Shown: positions 1 to 6,148 of the stretch, in pieces | Numbering within the stretch: position 1 is the stretch's first letter | Layout of the letters: each line of letters begins with the position of its first letter | Assembly (NCBI GenBank): GCA_016296285.1 | Contig: JAEDJP010000066.1 | Coordinates: 1 to 7,181 of the forward strand | From: Bacilli bacterium | GTDB taxonomy: Bacteria; Bacillota_I; Bacilli_A; RFN20; CAG-826 | DNA: 7,181 nucleotides | Reading direction: 5' to 3' | The notes under the pieces: generated by a model | Database searches by the model: none | What the model was told of the DNA's origin: nothing | What the model saw: the letters and a program-made list of their open reading frames with translations, nothing else | Made by a program: the position numbers and the translations under genes

Positions 1-1
1 C

Positions 2-2266
2 AAGAACAATACCGTCGAAGAAGAGAAAGACGAGGAAGGAAACGTCACGACCGCCGGGAAATCCTGCAACGTCGTCCTTTGGGCCAACCGCGAGGAAAGC
101 GACCGCTACGAGGACAAAGGCGACGCCAACGTCGCGTCCCACATCTTCTATGAGGGCAGCGCCGTTGACGACCAAATGGTCTATTACGAGGATGGCGATA
201 GCGACAAGGAACACCCCTACCTCCAATTGATCCCTTCTTCCAAAGCGACTCAAAACGGGAGCTATGACCCGACCTACGCTCAAGAAGCCACGGATGCCGC
301 GAATTATCTCGTTCGCAAATTCAACGCCTCCGCTTACGAATACAAGAGCGATCAAAGCGGCGCGGATTCCTCGGCGTATCGCGTCCACTTCACCTATAGC
401 GAAGATCGTCTTGCGACGGTCGATTCCCTCGTGAATCTCGGCGATTATTCCGTCTCGATGGCCTTTGGCCCCACGATGATCGCCCTGATCGTCGGGCTCG
501 TGCTCCTCGTCGTGATTCTTGCCTTGTTCGAACGCATGTTCGCCCTTCAGGAAATCGCGGTTGCCGGCACCACCGTCATCGCGACGTTGGCCGCCTTCAT
601 CGCGTTCGGGACCCAGTTCAACATCGCTGCGTTGCTCGGCATGATTGGGACTCTCCTCGTGAGCCTTTTCCAAAGTCTCTATTACACCTCTCGCTTTAAG
701 AACGAAGTCTACAAGGGCAGAACCTTGAAGAAAGCGCATCAAGAAGCCTCCAAATCCTCCGTTTTGCCGATGGTCGACTCCGGTCTTATCGCAATCCTCC
801 TCGGCGTCTTCCTCTATTTGCTCGGCGGGTCCGTCTGCCGCGCGGGTGGCGTCATCTTGACCATCGGCGGTTTCTTCAGCATTTTCACCTCCCTCATCGG
901 CACGCGTTTCATGGGTTGGCTCATCGCCAACGATTCGACCGTTGCCGGTTCCTTCGATCGCTTCTTCGGGATTCGCAAAGACCGCATCCCGAACCTCATG
1001 GCGCAAGAAAAGCAATCCTATTTCGGGCCTTTTCAAGAGAAGAAGTTCACGAAAGGCAAAAAGTACGCCTACATCGTCGCTTCCTTGCTCGTCCTTGGCG
1101 GTATCGGCGCCACCATCGGCATTGGCGTGACCCATGATGGGGAAATCTTCCGCAGCTCCGCGATCGACAACCCGACCGTCCTTCGTCTCGAGGTCAAATC
1201 GACCGAGCAAGACCGCATTTCCGTCGACAACTTCTCTTCCGTTAGCGATATCTATGACGCGGAATCCACCGATCATTCCGACTTGTTCCACGTTTACTCC
1301 ATCGAAGGGAAGCCCCTTGCCGATTACGTTTCTTCCTTCTCCGTTTCGGAAACCCCAAAGGATATCTACGAAACCCCGGACCAAGGATCCGAAGGCACCC
1401 ACTATTACTATTTCTATTACGAAGCCCGCTTGAACTCGGTCTTGGATTTCGACAAAAGTTATGAAATCGGGGAATGGGATCCTTCCGCCGCGTCGGGACA
1501 AGGCGCCTACGTTCCCATGAACAGCGAGGGAACGCAACTCATCGAACTCGCCGAAGCCATCTCGGATCTTGGCGGCACCGATCGCGATCAAAACCCCAAC
1601 GTCACCGTCACTTTCAACGAAACCCGGACCAACCAGCAATCGCCCTATATCGGCGATGTCTGCCTCGGCCTTGGCGTTGGCTTGGCCGCCATCTTCATCT
1701 ACATGATGTTGCGTTATCGGCCCTCTCGCGGGATTGCTGCCACGCTCGTTGCGGTTGCCAGCGGCTTCATCGCCCTCTCCTTCTTCGTCTACACCCGCAT
1801 CGCCGTCGCCCCTGCCGTCAGCCTCGGGCTCATCCTCGTCTTCCTCGTTTCGCTCCTTGCGTCCCTCTTCACCTTGAACCGCGAAAAGGAAATGCGAAAA
1901 GAGGACCACGACCCCGACAAGAATTCGGCTTCCAAGCGCAACGCCACCCTCGAAATCGCCAATTCCTATGAAGCCGGGAACCTCCTCCGCTTCGCCATCC
2001 TCGGTCTTTACGTGGCCCTCGTTGGGTTCGGCCTTGGCCCCGTCGCGTATTGCTCCCCCTATCTCCTTGCCTTCCTTGGCATCGTCTTCGCCGCGGTCCT
2101 TTCCTTGGTCACCATGACGCCGATCGCCTCCCGCATCGGGACTTGGCTCTCCAAGATCCACTTGAGTGGACCGAAGAAAAAGAAGAAGCAAACCGGTGGG
2201 AACCTCATGAAGAGGAAACGCTCTGGAGAGCCGGAAGAAGCGATTTTCATCGGTATCAACGACTGA
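2..2266 (+). CDS. secDF: SecD-SecF fusion protein translocase subunit, 5'-truncated by window edge
   Basis: The frame is open from base 2, giving 754 visible residues; the start, SecD TM1 and most of the first extracytoplasmic domain lie upstream, so the ATG at 176 is internal. About eleven membrane segments can be seen: five of the SecD half (residues about 153-176, 184-205, 207-229, 254-276, 281-308), then six of the SecF half (355-378, then 550-573, 578-601, 602-626, 661-684, 685-713). A roughly 170-residue outside domain, rich in Asp/Glu/Ser/Tyr, separates SecF TM1 and TM2, as in SecF P4 domains. The segment R-F-K-N-E-V-Y-K-G-R-T matches the basic loop after SecD TM4, and D259 (776-778) matches the conserved TM5 Asp. 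SecDF helps SecYEG release exported proteins using the proton gradient. The conserved Asp positions of SecD TM4 and SecF appear replaced. The C-terminal tail is Lys-rich and cytoplasmic. Fusion of SecD and SecF and location before recJ are typical of Bacilli. A divergent paralogue or other RND-like protein is the alternative. Confidence 0.85.
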   Translation, partial: KNNTVEEEKDEEGNVTTAGKSCNVVLWANREESDRYEDKGDANVASHIFYEGSAVDDQMVYYEDGDSDKEHPYLQLIPSSKATQNGSYDPTYAQEATDAANYLVRKFNASAYEYKSDQSGADSSAYRVHFTYSEDRLATVDSLVNLGDYSVSMAFGPTMIALIVGLVLLVVILALFERMFALQEIAVAGTTVIATLAAFIAFGTQFNIAALLGMIGTLLVSLFQSLYYTSRFKNEVYKGRTLKKAHQEASKSSVLPMVDSGLIAILLGVFLYLLGGSVCRAGGVILTIGGFFSIFTSLIGTRFMGWLIANDSTVAGSFDRFFGIRKDRIPNLMAQEKQSYFGPFQEKKFTKGKKYAYIVASLLVLGGIGATIGIGVTHDGEIFRSSAIDNPTVLRLEVKSTEQDRISVDNFSSVSDIYDAESTDHSDLFHVYSIEGKPLADYVSSFSVSETPKDIYETPDQGSEGTHYYYFYYEARLNSVLDFDKSYEIGEWDPSAASGQGAYVPMNSEGTQLIELAEAISDLGGTDRDQNPNVTVTFNETRTNQQSPYIGDVCLGLGVGLAAIFIYMMLRYRPSRGIAATLVAVASGFIALSFFVYTRIAVAPAVSLGLILVFLVSLLASLFTLNREKEMRKEDHDPDKNSASKRNATLEIANSYEAGNLLRFAILGLYVALVGFGLGPVAYCSPYLLAFLGIVFAAVLSLVTMTPIASRIGTWLSKIHLSGPKKKKKQTGGNLMKRKRSGEPEEAIFIGIND

Positions 2267-2268
2267 CG

Positions 2269-3822
2269 ATGGATTTTCGGGAAAGGCTTCTCAAACATCT
2301 CAACATTTCCGAAGAGGAGTTCGCGTTTCGCACGCGCGAACCCTCTTTTTCCGATTTGCCATCCTTGCCAGATAACCCGGTCCTCTTAAGGGTTCGGGCG
2401 CGCATCAAGAAGGCGATCGAAGCCAACGCGCAAATCCTCGTTTTTGGCGATTACGATTGCGACGGCATCATGGCGAGTTCCATCATGGTTTCGTGCTTGA
2501 CCGCGATGGGCGCTGACGTATCCTGCCTGATCCCCTCGAGGTATCTCGATGGCTATGGCCTTGGGCGGTCCACCGTGGGCGAAATCTTGTCTCGAAAGCC
2601 AAATCTCGTCATCACGGTTGACAACGGCATTTCCTCATCCGAAGAAATCAAAGAGCTTCGGGAAAACGGCATCGATACCATCGTTCTTGACCATCACGAA
2701 ATCGGGCAAATCCTTCCCGACGCTTTCGCTATTCTGCACATCGACCTTATTCCATTTGGGGAAACCCCCGTCAGCGCGGGTTTCCTTTCCTATCTTTTCG
2801 CGAAATTCCTCCTGCGCAAGGACGATTCTTACCTTGCTTGCCTTGCCGCTCTTTCGACGATCTCGGATTGCATGCCGCTCGTCTCCTACAACCAAAAGCT
2901 CGTCGCCCTCGCGCTTCGTCTCCTCCGGAAATACGATTTCCCAACCATCCGGCTCCTGGCGGGGGATTGCCCGCGCATCGACGAACGAATCCTCGGAATG
3001 ACCGTCATACCCCAGATCAACGCGGTCGGGCGCCTCGTCAAGGAACGGTCTCTTGACCGTCTCGTCCGTTATTTCGCCCTCTTCAAGGACGTCGAAGCGA
3101 CCGCGAGGTGGATGGAAGAGCAAAACGAGGAACGAAAAGAACTCACGAAGAAAGCCGCCTCGAGTTTGTCCTTGGATTCGAACGCTTCCGGCATCTTCGT
3201 TCTCACGAACCTCCTCGAAGGTTTGAATGGCCTTTTGGCCAACCGCCTTCTTTCCGAGCACGGCAAAACCTCCATCGTCTTTTCGCCCTCTTTCGGCGAT
3301 AAAACGCTCCTCGTAGGCTCGTTGCGCGCCAACCCCGGGTTTTCCTTCGTCGATTTCTTGGACCAGATCCGAGACCTCATCGAGCGAGGTGGTGGCCACG
3401 ACCTCGCGGGCGGGGTCACCGTCAAAGCGGAGAACCTCGAGGCGCTCAAAAGCCTCTTCCTCCGTTATTGCGGAGAGCACCCAACGGAAAAGAAGGAACC
3501 GGAAGCCATTCCCATGGACGTTTCCGAGCTCACGATGGACAATTTCCGGTTCTTGCGATCCCTCGGGCCTTTCGGGCACGATAACGAAGAACCGCGATTC
3601 CTACTGAATTCGGTCCCGACCTCCTGTTTGGGCTTCTCCAAGAACCAGGAGCACGTCCTCGCGACTTGCCAAACGGGGGCGAAAATCGTCGGTTTCCGCA
3701 TGCCTCGTTCCTCCTTTTCTTTCCAGAACCCGTTCGTTTCTTTCTATGGGCGAATCGGTCTAGACTTCTATAAGAAGAAGCCGAACATCACTTTTTTCGC
3801 CGAAAGCAAAACCCAAGATTGA
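2269..3822 (+). CDS. recJ: Single-stranded-DNA-specific 5'-3' exonuclease RecJ (517 aa)
   Basis: RecJ degrades single-stranded DNA 5'-3' in recombination and mismatch/base-excision repair, in the cytoplasm. The DHH phosphoesterase core is clear: DYDCDG at residues 61-66 (usual DYDADG), VDNG 117-120, DHH 141-143 and the motif IV Asp D200 in S-T-I-S-D-C-M-P-L. NAVGRL (251-256) matches the NAAGRM signature. GSLRANPGF (350-358) followed by GGGHDLAGG (374-382) is the DHHA1 nucleic-acid-binding part, and LGPFGHDNEEPRF (432-444) opens the RecJ OB domain. All metal ligands expected from these motifs are present. At 517 residues it is on the short side; many RecJ proteins have 560-780 residues, so no extra C-terminal domain is present. 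The frame is open upstream to an ATG at 2050, but that part lies inside secDF and lacks RecJ similarity; the ATG at 2269, 2 bases after the secDF stop, starts the recognisable N-terminus. No Shine-Dalgarno is seen, so translational coupling to secDF is likely. It ends with tandem stops TGA-TAG. Confidence 0.95.
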   Translation: MDFRERLLKHLNISEEEFAFRTREPSFSDLPSLPDNPVLLRVRARIKKAIEANAQILVFGDYDCDGIMASSIMVSCLTAMGADVSCLIPSRYLDGYGLGRSTVGEILSRKPNLVITVDNGISSSEEIKELRENGIDTIVLDHHEIGQILPDAFAILHIDLIPFGETPVSAGFLSYLFAKFLLRKDDSYLACLAALSTISDCMPLVSYNQKLVALALRLLRKYDFPTIRLLAGDCPRIDERILGMTVIPQINAVGRLVKERSLDRLVRYFALFKDVEATARWMEEQNEERKELTKKAASSLSLDSNASGIFVLTNLLEGLNGLLANRLLSEHGKTSIVFSPSFGDKTLLVGSLRANPGFSFVDFLDQIRDLIERGGGHDLAGGVTVKAENLEALKSLFLRYCGEHPTEKKEPEAIPMDVSELTMDNFRFLRSLGPFGHDNEEPRFLLNSVPTSCLGFSKNQEHVLATCQTGAKIVGFRMPRSSFSFQNPFVSFYGRIGLDFYKKKPNITFFAESKTQD

Positions 3823-3846
3823 TAGTTGCGCGCGATGTGCTAAGGT
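3819..3846 (+). promoter_or_regulatory. Candidate extended -10 SigA promoter for rel
   Basis: A TTGATA box (3819-3824, 5 of 6 to TTGACA, overlapping the recJ stop codon) is followed after 16 bases by TAAGGT (3841-3846), preceded by TGTGC, which fits the Gram-positive TRTGn extended -10. The -10 itself matches TATAAT at only 3 of 6, including the key second A and last T. The expected start of transcription is at 3853-3854, that is, on the rel ATG. Prediction by eye only; the cluster could equally be read through from upstream. Confidence 0.35.
3841..3845 (+). promoter_or_regulatory. Possible Shine-Dalgarno for rel start at 3854
   Basis: TAAGG lies 8 bases before the ATG at 3854 and matches the 5' part of TAAGGAGGT. 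It overlaps the candidate -10 box, so it could work only on mRNA read through from recJ; mRNA begun at the candidate promoter would lack it. It is much weaker than the GGAGG before hisS. Confidence 0.35.
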
Positions 3847-3853
3847 ATTTTCC

Positions 3854-6073
3854 ATGGCAGAAGAGAAGAAAACACTTGTCCCGAACGGGGGTTACCCCAT
3901 GCATTCCTTCGAAGATTTGAAGGAACTTTTTTACGGGTATATCAAAAACGAGAAAGACCGCGAACTCGTCCAGCGCGCCTTTGAGCTCGCGAAAGAAAAA
4001 CACGGCCCCCAATTCAGGAAATCGGGAGAACCTTACATCCAGCACCCGATCGAAGTCGCCTATATTTGCGCCCAACTCCAGGCCGGTCCCGCGACGCTCG
4101 CGAGCGCCTTGCTCCACGACGTTGTCGAAGACACGGATGTCACCATCGAGCAAGTCCGGGATTCCTTCGGGCCTGAAGTCGCCAAAATCGTCGACTCCCT
4201 CACGAAAATCCAAAGGATGAAGCTTTCGCACATGACCGCGGAAGATTTTGAGGCGGAGGACCATCGAAAGATCTTCCTCGGCATGGCTCAGGATGTCCGT
4301 GTCATCATCGTGAAACTCGCCGACCGCCTCCATAACTTGAGGACCCTCGATTCCCTTTCCCCAGAGCGTCAGCACGCCCTTTCCAAGGAGACGGTCGAGG
4401 TTTTCACCCCGATCGCCCACCGCCTCGGTATCTACACGGTTCAAAGCGAATTGGAGGACCTTTCCCTAAAATATCTCGAACCGGAGAAATATTCTTACAT
4501 CACGAATCTCGTCAACGAACGCTTTACGAGAAAGAAGCAATCCTTGGAAGGACTGAAAAAACGCCTCGCGGATATCCTCTTCGAACAAGGGATTCCCTTT
4601 CGGATGGAATCGCGCGTCAAGTCGATTTACAGCATATATCGCAAAATGTATAAGAAGGATAAAAACTTCGATGACATTTATGATATCCTCGCCATTCGCG
4701 TCATTACAAAAACGACTTTGAATTGCTATGAGATCCTCGGTATCGTCCATTCCACCTACAAGCCGATCCCCGGGCGTTTCAAGGATTACATCGCCATGCC
4801 AAAGCCCAACATGTATCAGTCCTTGCACACGTCAATTCTCGCGGGGGATGGCAACGCGTTTGAGATTCAAATTCGCACCGAGGAGATGGACCAGATCGCC
4901 GAGACGGGCGTCGCGGCCCACTGGAAATACAAAGAAGGCGCATACAATCAGCAAGCCGAGCAAAAGGATATCGAGAACAACCTCGCCTGGTTCCGCGATT
5001 TCGTTTCCCTTTCCGACGAGAATTCTTCCGTTTCCGCTCACGAATACCTTTCGAACCTCACGAGCGACATCTTCGGGGCCAACGTCTATGTCTTCACCCC
5101 CATGGGGCGCGTCATCGACTTGCCTGCCGGGGCTACGACCCTCGATTTTGCCTACAAGATCCACACCAAAGTCGGCGATTCCGCCGCAGGCGCCGTCGTC
5201 AACGGCATCGGCGTTCCTCTCAACACCGTCTTGAAAACGGGGGATGTTTGCGAAATCCGCACCTCCAAGACCGCTTCCCCGAACGATTCGTGGCTCGATA
5301 TCGCGAAAACGGCCTCGGCGAAAGGCCATATTCGCCGCGCCCTGCAGAAGAAGCAAGAAGCTTTCATGCGTGAGGAAAAGATTCGGGCCGGCAGATCGAA
5401 CTTGCTTGATGCTTTCAAAGCCAACGGCATAGATGAAGAGGAAGCAATGCAAGCCCTCGAGGATCCGCGCTTAGAAAACGAATTCCATTTTGCGACCCTC
5501 GATGACCTGTTCGTCGGCGTTTCCGCGCGAAACCCGACCCCGAGCGCCGTTCTCGACGTCCTGAAGATTCGCAAAAAGCTTCAGCCGCAAGATTACGTGA
5601 AAAAGGTGACCAAGCCGAAAGAAATCGACAAGATACCGGTCGCTGTCGCCGGGGGAGTCACCGGTTTGGCGATTTCTCTCGCCCATTGCTGCGCCCCGAT
5701 TCCCGGAGACGATATCGTCGGTTACATCACCAAGGGAAAAGGAATCACCGTTCACCGCGCCAATTGCCCGAACGTCTCTTCCGGCCAACGCCTTGTCCAA
5801 GTCCACTGGAAAAAGGATTTGGGGATTTCTTCCTATCACGTCGATATCGAGATCACGGCCAATGACAGGCCATCCCTCATCGCTGACATCTTGCAAACCC
5901 TCGGCGCCAAGTCCGTCGGCGTTTTCGACCTAAAAGCGCACCTCGTCCGCGAAACCATGAACGTCATCATCGATCTCACGGTTTCCGTCACCGATGCGAA
6001 GCTCCTCGCCGATGCCTTCGCCGATCTCATGGGCATCAAGGGTATCTTCGAGATCAAACGTCTCGTGCACTGA
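3854..6073 (+). CDS. relA: Bifunctional (p)ppGpp synthetase/hydrolase Rel (739 aa)
   Basis: Rel makes (p)ppGpp from ATP and GTP/GDP when uncharged tRNA sits in the ribosomal A site, and hydrolyses it otherwise. The HD hydrolase domain looks intact: RKSGEPY (55-61), H64 in HPIEVA, HDVVEDT (88-94), KLADRLHN (154-161). The synthetase domain has RVKSIYSIYRKM (254-265), catalytic-type D277 in IYDILAIR, GRFKDYIAMPKPNMYQSLHT (307-326) and E337 in FEIQIRT. The R-F-K-D form is that of bifunctional Rel, not of synthetase-only RelA (E-x-D-D). The regulatory half follows: TGS (about 408-470, with DFAYKIH 431-437), a helical region, the zinc-finger/conserved-Cys domain with C612, C613, H634 and C638, and a C-terminal ACT domain (about 661-739). 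Length is normal for the family (about 730-740). The ATG at 3854 is the longest start; the ATG at 3899 (M16) has a GGGGGT 6 bases upstream and gives an N-terminus closer in length to other Rel proteins. Neighbours recJ and hisS agree with Bacilli order. The usual apt upstream and dtd downstream are absent. Confidence 0.96.
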   Translation: MAEEKKTLVPNGGYPMHSFEDLKELFYGYIKNEKDRELVQRAFELAKEKHGPQFRKSGEPYIQHPIEVAYICAQLQAGPATLASALLHDVVEDTDVTIEQVRDSFGPEVAKIVDSLTKIQRMKLSHMTAEDFEAEDHRKIFLGMAQDVRVIIVKLADRLHNLRTLDSLSPERQHALSKETVEVFTPIAHRLGIYTVQSELEDLSLKYLEPEKYSYITNLVNERFTRKKQSLEGLKKRLADILFEQGIPFRMESRVKSIYSIYRKMYKKDKNFDDIYDILAIRVITKTTLNCYEILGIVHSTYKPIPGRFKDYIAMPKPNMYQSLHTSILAGDGNAFEIQIRTEEMDQIAETGVAAHWKYKEGAYNQQAEQKDIENNLAWFRDFVSLSDENSSVSAHEYLSNLTSDIFGANVYVFTPMGRVIDLPAGATTLDFAYKIHTKVGDSAAGAVVNGIGVPLNTVLKTGDVCEIRTSKTASPNDSWLDIAKTASAKGHIRRALQKKQEAFMREEKIRAGRSNLLDAFKANGIDEEEAMQALEDPRLENEFHFATLDDLFVGVSARNPTPSAVLDVLKIRKKLQPQDYVKKVTKPKEIDKIPVAVAGGVTGLAISLAHCCAPIPGDDIVGYITKGKGITVHRANCPNVSSGQRLVQVHWKKDLGISSYHVDIEITANDRPSLIADILQTLGAKSVGVFDLKAHLVRETMNVIIDLTVSVTDAKLLADAFADLMGIKGIFEIKRLVH
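3887..3898 (+). promoter_or_regulatory. Ribosome-site-like GGGGGT and small hairpin before the internal rel ATG (3899)
   Basis: GGGGGT (3887-3892) resembles GGAGGT with one G-U pair and sits 6 bases before the in-frame ATG at 3899, the same spacing as in hisS. GGGG (3888-3891), TTA and CCCC (3895-3898) can form a 4-base-pair hairpin that would hide this site and abut the ATG. It may instead be just codons for Asn-Gly-Gly-Tyr-Pro. Confidence 0.3.
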
Positions 6074-6081
6074 TCGTCGCT

Positions 6082-6093
6082 TGCGCGTGCGCA
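6082..6093 (+). repeat. Short palindrome TGCGC-GT-GCGCA upstream of the hisS promoter
   Basis: Two 5-base arms in inverted orientation separated by GT lie two bases before the hisS -35 box and 8 bases after the rel stop codon. A 2-base loop is too tight for a good RNA hairpin and no T-run follows, so it is not a convincing terminator. A protein-binding operator is possible but unproven. Confidence 0.35.
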
Positions 6094-6095
6094 TA

Positions 6096-6124
6096 TTGAA
6101 GCGTGGGTGCTTTGGCATTATACT
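6096..6124 (+). promoter_or_regulatory. SigA-type promoter of hisS
   Basis: TTGAAG (6096-6101, 4 of 6 to TTGACA) and TATACT (6119-6124, 5 of 6 to TATAAT) are separated by the ideal 17 bases. The predicted transcription start is near 6131, leaving a leader of about 18 bases that holds only the ribosome binding site. The leader is too short for a T-box, which controls hisS in many Firmicutes. A promoter here means hisS can be expressed apart from secDF-recJ-rel. Confidence 0.7.
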
Positions 6125-6137
6125 AATCGGGCCTTTT

Positions 6138-6142
6138 GGAGG
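6138..6142 (+). promoter_or_regulatory. Shine-Dalgarno GGAGG for hisS
   Basis: GGAGG followed by six T residues places the core 6 bases before the ATG at 6149, within the normal spacing. This fixes the hisS start. It is the only strong ribosome binding site in the window. Confidence 0.9.
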
Positions 6143-6148
6143 TTTTTT

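Noticed and set aside
1474..1971. 165-codon + strand frame inside secDF
   Set aside because: Arg/His-rich shifted reading of SecF membrane helices; no independent start signal.
2050..2268. Upstream extension of recJ starting inside secDF
   Set aside because: The extra 73 residues are the out-of-frame reading of secDF membrane segments, Cys/Arg/His/Pro-rich and without RecJ similarity.
2635..3579. 314-codon open frame on the minus strand inside recJ
   Set aside because: Fully opposite the DHH/DHHA1 coding region of recJ, with no motif and no ribosome site; shadow frame.
2264..3822. Mycoplasma-type code with UGA read as Trp
   Set aside because: TGA ends secDF, recJ and rel exactly where the families should end, and tryptophans in conserved positions, such as AAHW in Rel, are TGG.
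6082..6093. Rho-independent terminator after rel
   Set aside because: Arms of 5 bases with a 2-base loop and no following T-tract; the six T residues at 6143-6148 belong to the hisS ribosome-site spacer.
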